Below are positions 1-6,619 of a stretch of 19,873 nucleotides of DNA, in pieces (the first letter of the stretch is position 1; every line of letters starts with the position of its first letter). Both the position numbers and the translations under genes were made by a program. The stretch lies in assembly GCA_003220905.1 (NCBI GenBank), contig QHTS01000241.1, positions 1-19,873 on the forward strand, given 5' to 3'. This stretch comes from Gemmatimonadota bacterium. GTDB lineage: Bacteria > Gemmatimonadota > Gemmatimonadetes > Gemmatimonadales > GWC2-71-9. The notes under the pieces were generated by a model. The model was given only the letters and a program-made list of their open reading frames with translations. It was not told the origin of the DNA and made no database searches.

Positions 1-619
1 CGGGCTCCTCGCCGAGGGCAAGCAGGTCGAGCGGCCGCGCGGCCGCAACGAGGACGACGAGCGGCAGCGGCGCGTAGACCAACATGACGAGCACCGTGGT
101 CCACGACGCGCCCGAGAATCCGCCCCAGAGCCACAGGAACGCGTTGCGCAGCTCCGCCGCTTCGGCGAGGGAGACGAGAGCGGTCGTAATCGCCGCGGCG
201 AAGGCGCCCACGGCCACACCCCCCAGGAGCAGGATCCGCGGGTCCAGCTCGGCCCCACCCATGAGCCCGAGTCGATACACGAGCGCCATCGCACCCACCG
301 CCCCGACGAACGCCGCGAGCGGCAGGGCCCAGGGACCCGGGAGATGGAAGGCGATGGCGACAACGGCGCCCAGCCCGGCGCCACCCGAGAGACCGAGCAG
401 GAACGGGTCCGCGAGTGGATTCCTGACCAGCGCCTGGAGTCCGACGCCCGAGACACCGAGCGCGCCGCCCACGAGAAAAGCGAGCAGCGCACGCGGCAAC
501 CTGAGCTGCCAAACAATCGGCGAGGCCAGCAGGTCTCCAAACGGCACGTTCGCAGGCCCGAGGAGCAGCGCCGCCGCGAGCGTCGCAAGGACCGCCGCCG
601 CGAGCAGGACGTACCTCAC
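1..619 (-). CDS. btuC: FecCD-family ABC transporter permease, probable vitamin B12 permease BtuC (3' end cut by window edge)
   Basis: This would be the inner-membrane channel subunit of an ABC importer that takes substrate from the binding protein encoded just upstream. About 206 codons are visible, from a GTG start at 619 to the window edge. Reading the minus strand gives an alternating hydrophobic protein with the FecCD hallmarks: LRLPR near residue 39, the glycine-rich GGALGVSGVGLQALVRNPLA around 51-70, and DPFLLGLSGGAGLG at 71-84. Several membrane helices are evident (about 3-20, 44-62, 78-92, 95-115, 120-140). The GTG start overlaps the TGA stop of the binding-protein gene (GTGA), so the two are probably translationally coupled. 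The family also carries iron-siderophores. The cobalamin riboswitch upstream of the pair is what makes B12 the likely substrate. The C-terminal half and any ATPase gene lie outside the window. Confidence 0.9.
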   Translation of the reverse strand, partial: MRYVLLAAAVLATLAAALLLGPANVPFGDLLASPIVWQLRLPRALLAFLVGGALGVSGVGLQALVRNPLADPFLLGLSGGAGLGAVVAIAFHLPGPWALPLAAFVGAVGAMALVYRLGLMGGAELDPRILLLGGVAVGAFAAAITTALVSLAEAAELRNAFLWLWGGFSGASWTTVLVMLVYAPLPLVVLVAAARPLDLLALGEEP

Positions 620-1509
620 GGCGCGGCCTCGAGGCGCCGCCGGAGGTCGCGGATCGCCTCCGCGGCGCGGGGCCCGGGTCGCCCGAAGAGCTGTCCCGGA
701 AGGAAGACGAACCGCCGCTCCCGTACGGCCCGCACCACGCGCCACTCCGGACGCGAGGCATACCGGGGTGGCTCAGGGGAGGCACTGTCCGACAGGACAG
801 CGACGAAATCGGGGTCGCGGGCGGCGATCGTTTCGATCGAGACCTGCGCGGAGGGCGAGCCGACGTCGTGAAACACGTTGCGCGCCCCCGCCAGCGCGGC
901 GAGGCGGTCGAGGTAGCTCCCCGCGCCGATGACGATGGGTGGGTTGTCCCAGACGAGGAAGGCGAGGGACTGGGTGCTAGGGACTGGGGGGAGAGAGGCA
1001 AGGCTGTCCACGACGCGTGCGAGCGAATCAGCGGCGCGAGAGTGGCCAGTGAGCGCGCCGAGGCGCCGGGCCGCGGGACCCAGCTGCTCGAGCAGGTTGA
1101 GATCGAAGAGCACCGTCCGGATGCCGAGCCGCTCGAGCTGTTCCGCCGCGGTGACGTTCGGGCCGGAACGATACAGCACGACGAGATCCGGCCGCCGGGC
1201 CGCTACCGCCTCGACGCTCGGCGGCATGCCGTCGCCGACGCTCGGCACGGCGAGCGCCTCGGGCGGATAGTCACACCAAGTGGTGCGACCCACCAGCCGG
1301 TCGCCCGCGCCGATCGCAAAGAGGATCTCCGTGAACGACGGTAGGAGCGAGACGATGCGTCGGGCGGGCGCGGCGAGCGTCACCCGCCGACCCACGTCGT
1401 CGGTGACGGCGATGCCGCCCCCGACAGGAACGTGTTCTCCCCGCGCGCAAGCCGCGACGGCGAGCGCGAGGAGGGCCGCGAGGTGGGTCCGCTGTGCCCA
1501 GCGGCGCAT
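616..1509 (-). CDS. btuF: Cobalamin-binding periplasmic lipoprotein (BtuF-like ABC substrate-binding protein)
   Basis: The product would capture B12 or cobinamide in the periplasm and deliver it to the BtuC permease encoded next. The ATG at 1509 gives 297 residues with a short charged start (MRRWAQR), a hydrophobic stretch and a lipobox LAVAAC with Cys21, so a membrane-anchored lipoprotein is expected. A GTG at 1524 would add five residues and is the alternative start. The fold is the helical-backbone cluster A/F type: RIVSLLPSFTEILFAIGAGD at about 51-70 and TTWCDYPPEA at about 76-85 are typical of BtuF. LVWDNPPIVIGAGSYLD and a SIETIAARDPD segment follow in the second lobe. Its transcript begins with a cobalamin riboswitch. 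The linker near residues 174-183 carries a short direct repeat (see the repeat at 965-988) where relatives usually have a different sequence. A related iron-complex binding protein is possible but less likely. Confidence 0.9.
   Translation of the reverse strand: MRRWAQRTHLAALLALAVAACARGEHVPVGGGIAVTDDVGRRVTLAAPARRIVSLLPSFTEILFAIGAGDRLVGRTTWCDYPPEALAVPSVGDGMPPSVEAVAARRPDLVVLYRSGPNVTAAEQLERLGIRTVLFDLNLLEQLGPAARRLGALTGHSRAADSLARVVDSLASLPPVPSTQSLAFLVWDNPPIVIGAGSYLDRLAALAGARNVFHDVGSPSAQVSIETIAARDPDFVAVLSDSASPEPPRYASRPEWRVVRAVRERRFVFLPGQLFGRPGPRAAEAIRDLRRRLEAAP
965..988. repeat. 10-bp direct repeat inside btuF
   Basis: The plus strand reads AGGGACTGGG at 965-974 and again at 979-988, separated by four bases. 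The repeat lies in frame inside btuF and encodes the Pro/Ser-rich stretch PPVPSTQSLA in the middle of the protein. It looks like a small tandem expansion in a linker that tolerates length change. Confidence 0.7.
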
Positions 1510-1568
1510 AACGAAAACGCCCACCCCCGACGGAGCGGAGATGGGCTAGCGTCTGCGCCTCGTGCGCA

Positions 1569-1607
1569 GCGCCACCATCCCTCCCGCGAGGGATCTGCAG
1601 GTGGCGC
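1569..1607 (-). promoter_or_regulatory. Strong hairpin between cobalamin aptamer and btuF; likely riboswitch expression platform
   Basis: The arms are GCGCCACC (1569-1576) with GGTGGCGC (1600-1607), and inside them ATCCCTC (1577-1583) with GAGGGAT (1588-1594) around a four-base loop. The only interruption is a five-base bulge on one side. A second hairpin, CTGCGC/GCGCAG, sits directly after it at 1553-1569. The stem begins about ten bases after the B12 box. There is no U-run after it, so simple intrinsic termination is not evident. The likely role is as part of the switching structure, or in control of ribosome access to btuF. Confidence 0.55.
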
Positions 1608-1609
1608 GA

Positions 1610-1766
1610 ACGAAGACGTCTCCTGGCTTCGGGCGGGCGGCTCGCCTTCCCGGGTGATGACACCCAGTGGCGTTTGAGCCGCTACGACTTGCCCGTCACA
1701 GTGGCGGGGCCGCGCCGGATTCGCACCGGCTTCCGTGAATCCCCGTTCGCTTGTAACGACGGAGCT
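1610..1766 (-). promoter_or_regulatory. Cobalamin (B12) riboswitch aptamer upstream of btuFC
   Basis: The minus strand carries the conserved aptamer core. GAAGCCGGTGCGAATCCGGC lies near 1730-1711, followed by the CCCGCCACTGT segment near 1704-1694. The 3' end has the B12-box form AAGCCAGGAGAC at about 1629-1618. The 5' portion TTACAAGCGAAC at about 1756-1745 matches the conserved A-rich entry to the aptamer. It precedes a B12 binding protein and permease, the classic target. Binding of adenosyl- or another cobalamin is expected to switch btuF expression off. The outer boundaries are approximate. Confidence 0.93.
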
Positions 1767-1795
1767 AGTTTATCGATCGGGACGTCGCGGCGCAA
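1767..1795 (-). promoter_or_regulatory. Candidate sigma70-type promoter for the B12 riboswitch transcript
   Basis: The minus strand shows TTGCGC (1795-1790) and TAAACT (1772-1767) with a 17-base spacer. Each box matches four of six consensus positions. Initiation about seven bases downstream would start the RNA right at the 5' edge of the aptamer, which is what gives the match weight. The -35 box lies just after the stop of the Uma2 remnant. This is prediction by eye only. Confidence 0.35.
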
Positions 1796-1799
1796 GCTG

Positions 1800-2357
1800 T
1801 TAGGAGAAAACCTGCATCAACGGGCAGGCAAAACCCGGCAGCACATCCTCGCCGTCGAGGGAGTCGTTCTCCCGCAAGACCGAGAGGCTCCCGTCCCGGC
1901 GGTAGACCCGTACCTCCAAACGCTGGGGATCAACCAGCCACACCAGCCTCGTGCCGGCCGCCAGCCAGTCGGCGACCTTGGCGAGGACCTAGGCGGGCGC
2001 GTCGTCAGGCGAGAGGATCTCGGCGAGGAGGTCTGGGGCCAGCGCAGCGTACCCCCGGGCGCGAACCAATCCGGCACGCTCGCGCGCGACAAACGCAACG
2101 TCGGGAGCGCGAACCGTATCGGGATCGGCGGCGATCTTGAAGCCCGTGTCCTGTGCGAATACCAGGCCGAGCTCGTCACGATACACGAAATCGCCCAGGT
2201 AGTAGGCCAGCTTCGCCGCAATGGCCCCGTGCCACGTGCCCGGCGGTTCACGAACCACGAGCCGTCCGCGCACGAGCTCGACCTGCTTACCAGGCAGCGA
2301 GATCCGCTCGACCTCTTCAGCGGTGAGCAGAGGAGAGGTCTCCACGCCGCGAAACAT
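1800..2357 (-). pseudogene. Uma2-family (DUF820) endonuclease-like gene interrupted by in-frame amber codon
   Basis: Uma2 proteins are PD-(D/E)XK-fold nuclease-like proteins of uncertain role, often present in many copies per genome. The frame opens at ATG 2357 and reads LLTAEEVERI, ELVRGRLVVREPPG, the core PDVAFVARER and LLAEILSPDD, then hits TAG at 1991-1989 after 122 residues. The same frame continues for another 62 codons to TAA at 1802-1800 with the expected C-terminal half (VLAKVADWLAAGTRLVWLVD, VYRRDGS, LPGFACPL). Together these give the family's usual length of about 185 residues. A single G-to-T change, GAG to TAG, would explain the break, because relatives commonly have Glu or another charged residue there. 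The candidate active-site acidic residues precede the stop, but the final strands and helix would be lost. Readthrough or a sequencing error are alternatives. Confidence 0.8.
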
Positions 2358-2358
2358 A

Positions 2359-2529
2359 TCACGGAAGCTGCAGGCGATCCATCAACGTCCCGTCAAAGCC
2401 GCCGTGCCGGACGTCGAACGGCGCCGTCAGCACTTGGATCTCCTCGAGCGCCTCAAGGGAGATCGGCCGCGGGAATGCCTCGCGGCCCGGCGGTCGGACG
2501 ATCGACCCTGCCAAGATGGAGGCCGAGTT
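2359..2529 (-). pseudogene. Remnant of an Oar-like TonB-dependent receptor (plug-domain fragment)
   Basis: In the minus frame ending at 2359, the peptide PRPISLEALEEIQVLTAPFD, followed by VRHGGFDG, closely resembles the plug region of Oar/carboxypeptidase-regulatory-like TonB-dependent receptors. In those proteins a segment of the form 'PRPISLDAVQEIQVLTAPFDVRQGGFTGG' (family pattern from memory) leads into the barrel. Here only about 35-50 recognisable codons remain, with no plug start, no barrel and no plausible own start codon. It ends in TGA two bases before the Uma2 start. I infer a deletion remnant of a gene of about 1000 codons. The upstream boundary is uncertain. Confidence 0.55.
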
Positions 2530-2558
2530 GGGGCGGCGCAAATACGAACGAGGGTCTG

Positions 2559-2578
2559 ACCGTCCCTTACCGTCCCAT
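2559..2578. repeat. Tandem decamer at the 3' end of the secreted-protein gene
   Basis: The plus strand has ACCGTCCCTT at 2559-2568 directly followed by ACCGTCCCAT at 2569-2578, and a third partial copy (ACCGCC) begins at 2579. The repeat spans the stop codon of the gene ending at 2567 and encodes its last residues (GMGR). It is short, so chance cannot be excluded. It resembles the small repeats in btuF and ribE. Confidence 0.5.
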
Positions 2579-3553
2579 ACCGCCTCTTCCCGCCCCCGGT
2601 TTCCGGCGGAGCGCAACCACGAAGCCGACGGCGAGAACGAGCGCCGCGAACCCGATGACGAACGGGACGAGCGACTCGGGTGCGAGCCGCCGCTCGGTGA
2701 AGCCGATCGCGAGCCCGGCACCGGGCATGAGCGGCGGCGTCCGGTACCGCGCGAAGCGACGCCCGCCGATGTCCTCCAGCCCGAGGGAATCGAGCTTCCC
2801 GGCGGTCACGACCGCGGCCGTGTCCTCGAGCAGCAGGTCCACTTCGTCGGTCGGCTGGTCGATCGGCACGCTCACGCGCCGCACCGTGGCGGAGAGCACG
2901 TACGTGTAGCTCAACTGTTTGCGCTCGCCGGGCGGGAGCGGACCGTACACCGCAACCGAGTCGCCGCGCCGGGTCACGACTTGGGGCGAGACGTCCCCCT
3001 GCCCGACCCGGAACTGGATCGCCACCGGCGGTATGGCGCCGGCCCAGGTGGGACGCAGCGTGTCCCGGGCCACACGCGTCGCGACACCGGGGTTCACGAG
3101 CTCCAGCAGCTCCAGCACGTCGCGCGAGCCATCCCGCTTCTCCTTGGCGACCGTGACCAGGCGGCGTATCACCCGTACGGCCGGCCCGGTCGAGCTCGTG
3201 TCGTATACGTAGAGCGGGCGGAGGCTGGAGGTCGACCGGGCGGGCGCGGTCGGCTCCGAGAAGTAGGCGATCCCGGCGTGCCACGTCGAGACCACGTAGA
3301 TCGCGGCCGAGTCGGGCCGGCGGATGGTGAGGGCGTACGTGCCGCGAGCGTCGGTGCGGGTCGAATCGATCGGCTGGCCGCCACCGCCCATGGACACCTG
3401 ATGGAGCACCACCCAGGTGCGTGCAGCGGGCCGCCCGGCGGGCCCGTACAGGACCCGACCCGTGACCGCCACTTGTTGTGCCTGGAGCCCCCCCGCGGCG
3501 GCGAGGCACAGCAGCCACGCCGAGCTACGGAGTGAACTTCCCGAAATCTTCAG
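2567..3553 (-). CDS. Secreted, C-terminally membrane-anchored protein with carboxypeptidase-regulatory-like domain; function unknown
   Basis: The first clear domain (about residues 28-105) reads VAVTGRVLYGPAGRPAARTW and later DARGTYALTI, a CarboxypepD_reg-like beta sandwich. A long beta-rich region follows (about 110-280), then one hydrophobic helix, SLVPFVIGFAALVLAVGFVV, before a basic tail (RRKPG). The cell-surface layout is therefore outside domain, one helix, short cytoplasmic tail. The first ATG/GTG/TTG in frame is the GTG at 3472, but that start removes a convincing signal peptide encoded in the same frame just before it (SSAWLLCLAAAGGLQA|QQ). The coordinates here use the near-cognate CTG at 3553, which gives a basic start LKISGSSLRSS; ATT at 3547 is another option. 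Either overlaps the 3' end of the DUF151 gene by 23-29 bases. The gene is last in the long operon. No specific role can be assigned. Confidence 0.7.
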   Translation of the reverse strand: MKISGSSLRSSAWLLCLAAAGGLQAQQVAVTGRVLYGPAGRPAARTWVVLHQVSMGGGGQPIDSTRTDARGTYALTIRRPDSAAIYVVSTWHAGIAYFSEPTAPARSTSSLRPLYVYDTSSTGPAVRVIRRLVTVAKEKRDGSRDVLELLELVNPGVATRVARDTLRPTWAGAIPPVAIQFRVGQGDVSPQVVTRRGDSVAVYGPLPPGERKQLSYTYVLSATVRRVSVPIDQPTDEVDLLLEDTAAVVTAGKLDSLGLEDIGGRRFARYRTPPLMPGAGLAIGFTERRLAPESLVPFVIGFAALVLAVGFVVALRRKPGAGRGGMGR

Positions 3554-4052
3554 GATCGAGGTTCTGGAGGTAGGTCTTCAGCGCGTCGGGATCGAGCGGC
3601 CCCGTGCCCGACTCGCCGCCCGGCTCTCCCGTCTCGACCGACGTGAGGGCGAGCAGGCTCTCGCTCGTGAAAATCGGCGCCTTGAGCCGGAGGGCGACCG
3701 CGATCGAGTCGGACGGGCGGGCGTCGATCTGGATCACCGCGTCGCCGCGGTAGATGTGCAGCTCGGCGTAGTACGTGTTGTCCTTCACCTGGGTGATGAT
3801 GACCTTCCGCAAGTCTGCGCCCAGGCCGAGGATCACCTGCTTCAAGAGATCGTGGGTGAGCGGCCGCGCGAACTTCACGCCCGCAAGCTCCATGGCGATG
3901 GCGCTCGCCTCGGCGGGACCGATCCAAATCGGGAGCACGCGCTCCCCTTCGTGCTCCTGGAGGATGACCACCGGCGTGTTGGTCGTGCGATCGAGTCCCA
4001 GATGCGCGACCCGAACCTGGATCTGGTTCGCGCTCAGGTCCCCATCTCCCAC
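3525..4052 (-). CDS. Bifunctional nuclease family protein (DUF151)
   Basis: The family is named after a plant protein reported to have RNase and DNase activity. Bacterial roles are poorly defined. The 175-residue product shows the family core: NTPVVILQEHEGERVLPIWI at about 25-44, then GPAEASAIAMELAGVKFARP, LTHDLLKQVILGLGADLRKV, YYAELHIYRG and IDARPSDSIAVALRLKAPIF. I chose GTG 4052 because it keeps the whole conserved N-terminus (QIQVRVAHLGLD). It overlaps the end of ahcY by 19 bases, consistent with tight packing in the operon. A longer open frame extends upstream to 4640, but that part is out-of-frame ahcY sequence and should not be included. The C-terminal 40 residues are acidic and Gly-rich (GEPGGESGTG), probably a flexible tail. 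Confidence 0.9.
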   Translation of the reverse strand: MGDGDLSANQIQVRVAHLGLDRTTNTPVVILQEHEGERVLPIWIGPAEASAIAMELAGVKFARPLTHDLLKQVILGLGADLRKVIITQVKDNTYYAELHIYRGDAVIQIDARPSDSIAVALRLKAPIFTSESLLALTSVETGEPGGESGTGPLDPDALKTYLQNLDPEDFGKFTP

Positions 4053-5377
4053 GATGCGAGATACTTCTGCTGCTCGGGCGTGAGCGTATCGATCGCGACC
4101 CCCATCGCCGCGAGCTTCAGCCGGGCGACTCCCTCGTCCAGCTCCCGCGGGATGCGGTGCACGTCCTTCGTGAGCTCCCGGGCGTGCTTCACGACGTGCT
4201 CCGCAGCGAGCGCCTGATTCGCGAACGACATGTCCATCACGCTCGCGGGGTGGCCCTCCGCCGCCGCCAGGTTGATGAGCCGACCGTCGGCGAGCACGAA
4301 GATGCGCCTGCCGCCCAGCCGCCACTCGTCGACGAACTCCCGGACCCGGGTGGGGCCCTGGGCCGCCTGCTTCAGGCCGTCCAAATCGATCTCGACATTG
4401 AAGTGGCCCGAGTTCGCGAGCACCGCTCCATCCTTCATCGCGCGCATGTGCTCCACGCGGATCACGTGCGTGTTCCCGGTCAGAGTCACGAAGACGTCGC
4501 CGACCCGCGCGGCCTCCGCCATCGGCAACACCCGATAGCCGTCCATCTGCGCCTCGAGCGCCTTGAGCGGGTCGATCTCGGTCACGATCACGTTCGCGCC
4601 GGCCCCGCGCGCCCGCAGCGCAAAGCCGCGCCCGCACCACCCGTACCCCGCCACCACCACGGTGCTCCCGGCGACGAGCAGGTTCGTGGCCCGCAGGATC
4701 CCGTCGAGCGTCGACTGCCCCGTTCCGTAGCGGTTGTCGAACAGATGCTTCGTGTCGGAATCGTTCACTGCGATGACCGGGAACTGCAGCACGCCGTCGC
4801 GCGCCATCGCCTTGAGCCGGATGACCCCGGTCGTGGTCTCCTCGGTCGAGCCCGCCACGCCGGCGACGAGCGCCTTGCGGTCGGCCCCGGAAAGCGTCTC
4901 CACCCAGCGTCGGACCGGTGGTGCCAGGTCGTCGAGCCGGTTGAGCGCGATCATGTGGAGCGCACCGACCAGGTCCGCGCCGTCGTCCATCGTGATGTCG
5001 GGGCGGTGCGCCAGAGCCGCCCGGATGTGCTCGTAGTACGTGGCGTGGTCTTCACCCTTGATCGCGAAGACCTTGATCCCGTGGTCCTTGACGAGATGCG
5101 CGGCGACGTCGTCCTGCGTCGACAACGGGTTCGACCCGCACAACGCCACGTCCGCGCCGCCGGCCTGGAGGGTGACCGCGAGGTTGGCGGTCTCCGTGGT
5201 GACGTGCAGACACGCCGAGAGACGACGGCCGGCGAGGGGGCGTTCGCGGGTGAAGCGTTCCCGGAGGAGCCGCAGCACCGGCATGGATCGCTCCGCCCAC
5301 TCGGTGCGGCGGCGTCCCTCGGCGGCCAGGTTCAGGTCCTTGACGTCGGAAGCAGCGGGGCGGGCCGTCGTGGTCAT
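4034..5377 (-). CDS. ahcY: Adenosylhomocysteinase (S-adenosyl-L-homocysteine hydrolase)
   Basis: This cytosolic enzyme splits S-adenosylhomocysteine, the by-product of methyl transfer, into adenosine and homocysteine using tightly bound NAD. The 447 residues include HVTTET (58-63) and GSTEETTTGV in the substrate site, and the NAD-binding glycine motif GYGWCGRG (244-251). GHFNVEID, LINLAAAEGHPASVMDMSFA and a short C-terminus YLASWEMGT follow. The usual C-terminal Lys/Tyr tail ending in HYRY of the common bacterial and eukaryotic form is absent. The tail instead resembles the shorter Thermotoga/archaeal type. The start ATG overlaps the metK stop (ATGA), coupling the enzyme that makes S-adenosylmethionine to the one that recycles its product. 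Confidence 0.97.
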   Translation of the reverse strand: MTTTARPAASDVKDLNLAAEGRRRTEWAERSMPVLRLLRERFTRERPLAGRRLSACLHVTTETANLAVTLQAGGADVALCGSNPLSTQDDVAAHLVKDHGIKVFAIKGEDHATYYEHIRAALAHRPDITMDDGADLVGALHMIALNRLDDLAPPVRRWVETLSGADRKALVAGVAGSTEETTTGVIRLKAMARDGVLQFPVIAVNDSDTKHLFDNRYGTGQSTLDGILRATNLLVAGSTVVVAGYGWCGRGFALRARGAGANVIVTEIDPLKALEAQMDGYRVLPMAEAARVGDVFVTLTGNTHVIRVEHMRAMKDGAVLANSGHFNVEIDLDGLKQAAQGPTRVREFVDEWRLGGRRIFVLADGRLINLAAAEGHPASVMDMSFANQALAAEHVVKHARELTKDVHRIPRELDEGVARLKLAAMGVAIDTLTPEQQKYLASWEMGT

Positions 5378-6600
5378 GCATTCACTTTCTTGGAGGAGTA
5401 GTGCTTGGAGCGCTGCACGGCGAGCCGGAGGTCTTCCACGCGGTTCGCGTGCTCCCAGGTGAACAGGTCGACTTCCCGGTCCACGTCCTTGTCCACGTAG
5501 CGCCGGCGCTCGGGCGCACGGCCGAAGTGGCCGTATGCCGCCGTGGCGCGGTAGATCGGATGGCGCAAGTTCAACGCCTTGTTGATGCCGAGCGGCGTGA
5601 GGTCGAACACCTCGCGCACGGCTTCCTCGATGGCCTCGTCGGGCACGACGCCGGTGCGGAACGTGTCGATCATCACGGAGACGGGCTGTGCGACCCCGAT
5701 GGCGTACGCCACCTGCGCCTCACACCGAGCGGCGAGCTTCGCCGCCACCACGTTCTTTGCCACCCAGCGCATCGCGTAGCAGGCGGAACGGTCGACCTTC
5801 GAGGGGTCCTTGCCGCTGAAGGCGCCGCCGCCGTGGCGAGCCATGCCGCCGTAGGTGTCCACGATGATCTTCCGGCCGGTCAGCCCCGCGTCGCCCTGCG
5901 GGCCGCCGACCACGAAGCGCCCGGTCGGGTTGATGAGGATATCGGGATCGCGGACCTCGAACCCGGCGTCGGCGAGCACCGGCCGGACCACGAGCGCGAT
6001 CACCCCCTCGCGCAGCTCCACATTGTCGATCTTGTCCGAGTGTTGGGTGGACAACACCACCTTGCTGATGCCGACCGGCCGCATCCCTTCGTACACGACG
6101 CTGACTTGCGTCTTGCCGTCGGGGCGAAGCCACGGGAGATCCCCCGCCTTGCGCACCGCCGCGAGTCGCTCGGCGAAGCGATGGGCGAGCACGATCGGGA
6201 GCGGCATGAGCGACGGCGTCTCGTCCGACGCGTAGCCGAACATCATCCCCTGGTCGCCCGCGCCGCCCTTGTCCACGCCCATGGCGATGTCGCCCGACTG
6301 GCGGTCGATGGTCGTGAGGATGGCGCAGGTTTGCGCGTCGAAGCCGAAGCTCGCGTCGGTGTAGCCGATCGCGCTGATCGTGCCCCGCACGATGTCGGGG
6401 ATGTGGACGTATGTCGAAGTGGTGATCTCACCCGCCACGACGGCCATGCCGGTGGTGACGAGCGTCTCGCACGCCACACGGGCCGCGGGATCCTTGGCGA
6501 TGATCGCGTCGAGGACCGCGTCCGAGATCTGGTCGGCGATCTTGTCGGGATGTCCTTCCGTCACCGACTCGGAGGTGAAGACGTGGCGCTGCGCGGGCAT
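5374..6600 (-). CDS. metK: S-adenosylmethionine synthetase (methionine adenosyltransferase)
   Basis: MetK makes S-adenosylmethionine, phosphate and pyrophosphate from methionine and ATP in the cytosol. The 408 residues match the family length. Signature motifs are GHPDK (16-20), the ATP-site GAGDQGMMFGYA (113-124) and the P-loop-like GGGAFSGKDPSKVDRS (257-272). The ATG at 6600 gives the expected N-terminus HVFTSESVTEGHPDK. Nineteen bases separate it from the ptsI stop. The 3' end overlaps ahcY by four bases. No SAM-responsive riboswitch fits in the short spacer, so it is probably expressed with the PTS genes or from a promoter inside ptsI. Confidence 0.98.
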   Translation of the reverse strand: MPAQRHVFTSESVTEGHPDKIADQISDAVLDAIIAKDPAARVACETLVTTGMAVVAGEITTSTYVHIPDIVRGTISAIGYTDASFGFDAQTCAILTTIDRQSGDIAMGVDKGGAGDQGMMFGYASDETPSLMPLPIVLAHRFAERLAAVRKAGDLPWLRPDGKTQVSVVYEGMRPVGISKVVLSTQHSDKIDNVELREGVIALVVRPVLADAGFEVRDPDILINPTGRFVVGGPQGDAGLTGRKIIVDTYGGMARHGGGAFSGKDPSKVDRSACYAMRWVAKNVVAAKLAARCEAQVAYAIGVAQPVSVMIDTFRTGVVPDEAIEEAVREVFDLTPLGINKALNLRHPIYRATAAYGHFGRAPERRRYVDKDVDREVDLFTWEHANRVEDLRLAVQRSKHYSSKKVNA

Positions 6601-6619
6601 GTGCCTGTCCGACCGAGGT

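Noticed and set aside
2465..2487. Perfect 7-bp GGCCGCG/CGCGGCC hairpin as terminator of the long operon
   Set aside because: No U-run follows it, and it lies in recognisable receptor-remnant coding sequence. In GC-rich DNA such stems are common.
3525..4640. A 371-residue version of the DUF151 protein
   Set aside because: The first ~195 residues are Arg/Gly-rich shadow of ahcY. The family domain begins near 4052.
4157..5401. Long plus-strand open frames over ahcY, metK, ptsI and others
   Set aside because: They are antisense to strongly conserved genes, are rich in Arg/His/Pro from reversed GC-rich codons, and show no family motifs.
6601..6619. SAM or SAH riboswitch before metK/ahcY
   Set aside because: Only 19 bases separate ptsI and metK, and metK overlaps ahcY. 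No aptamer motif is seen.
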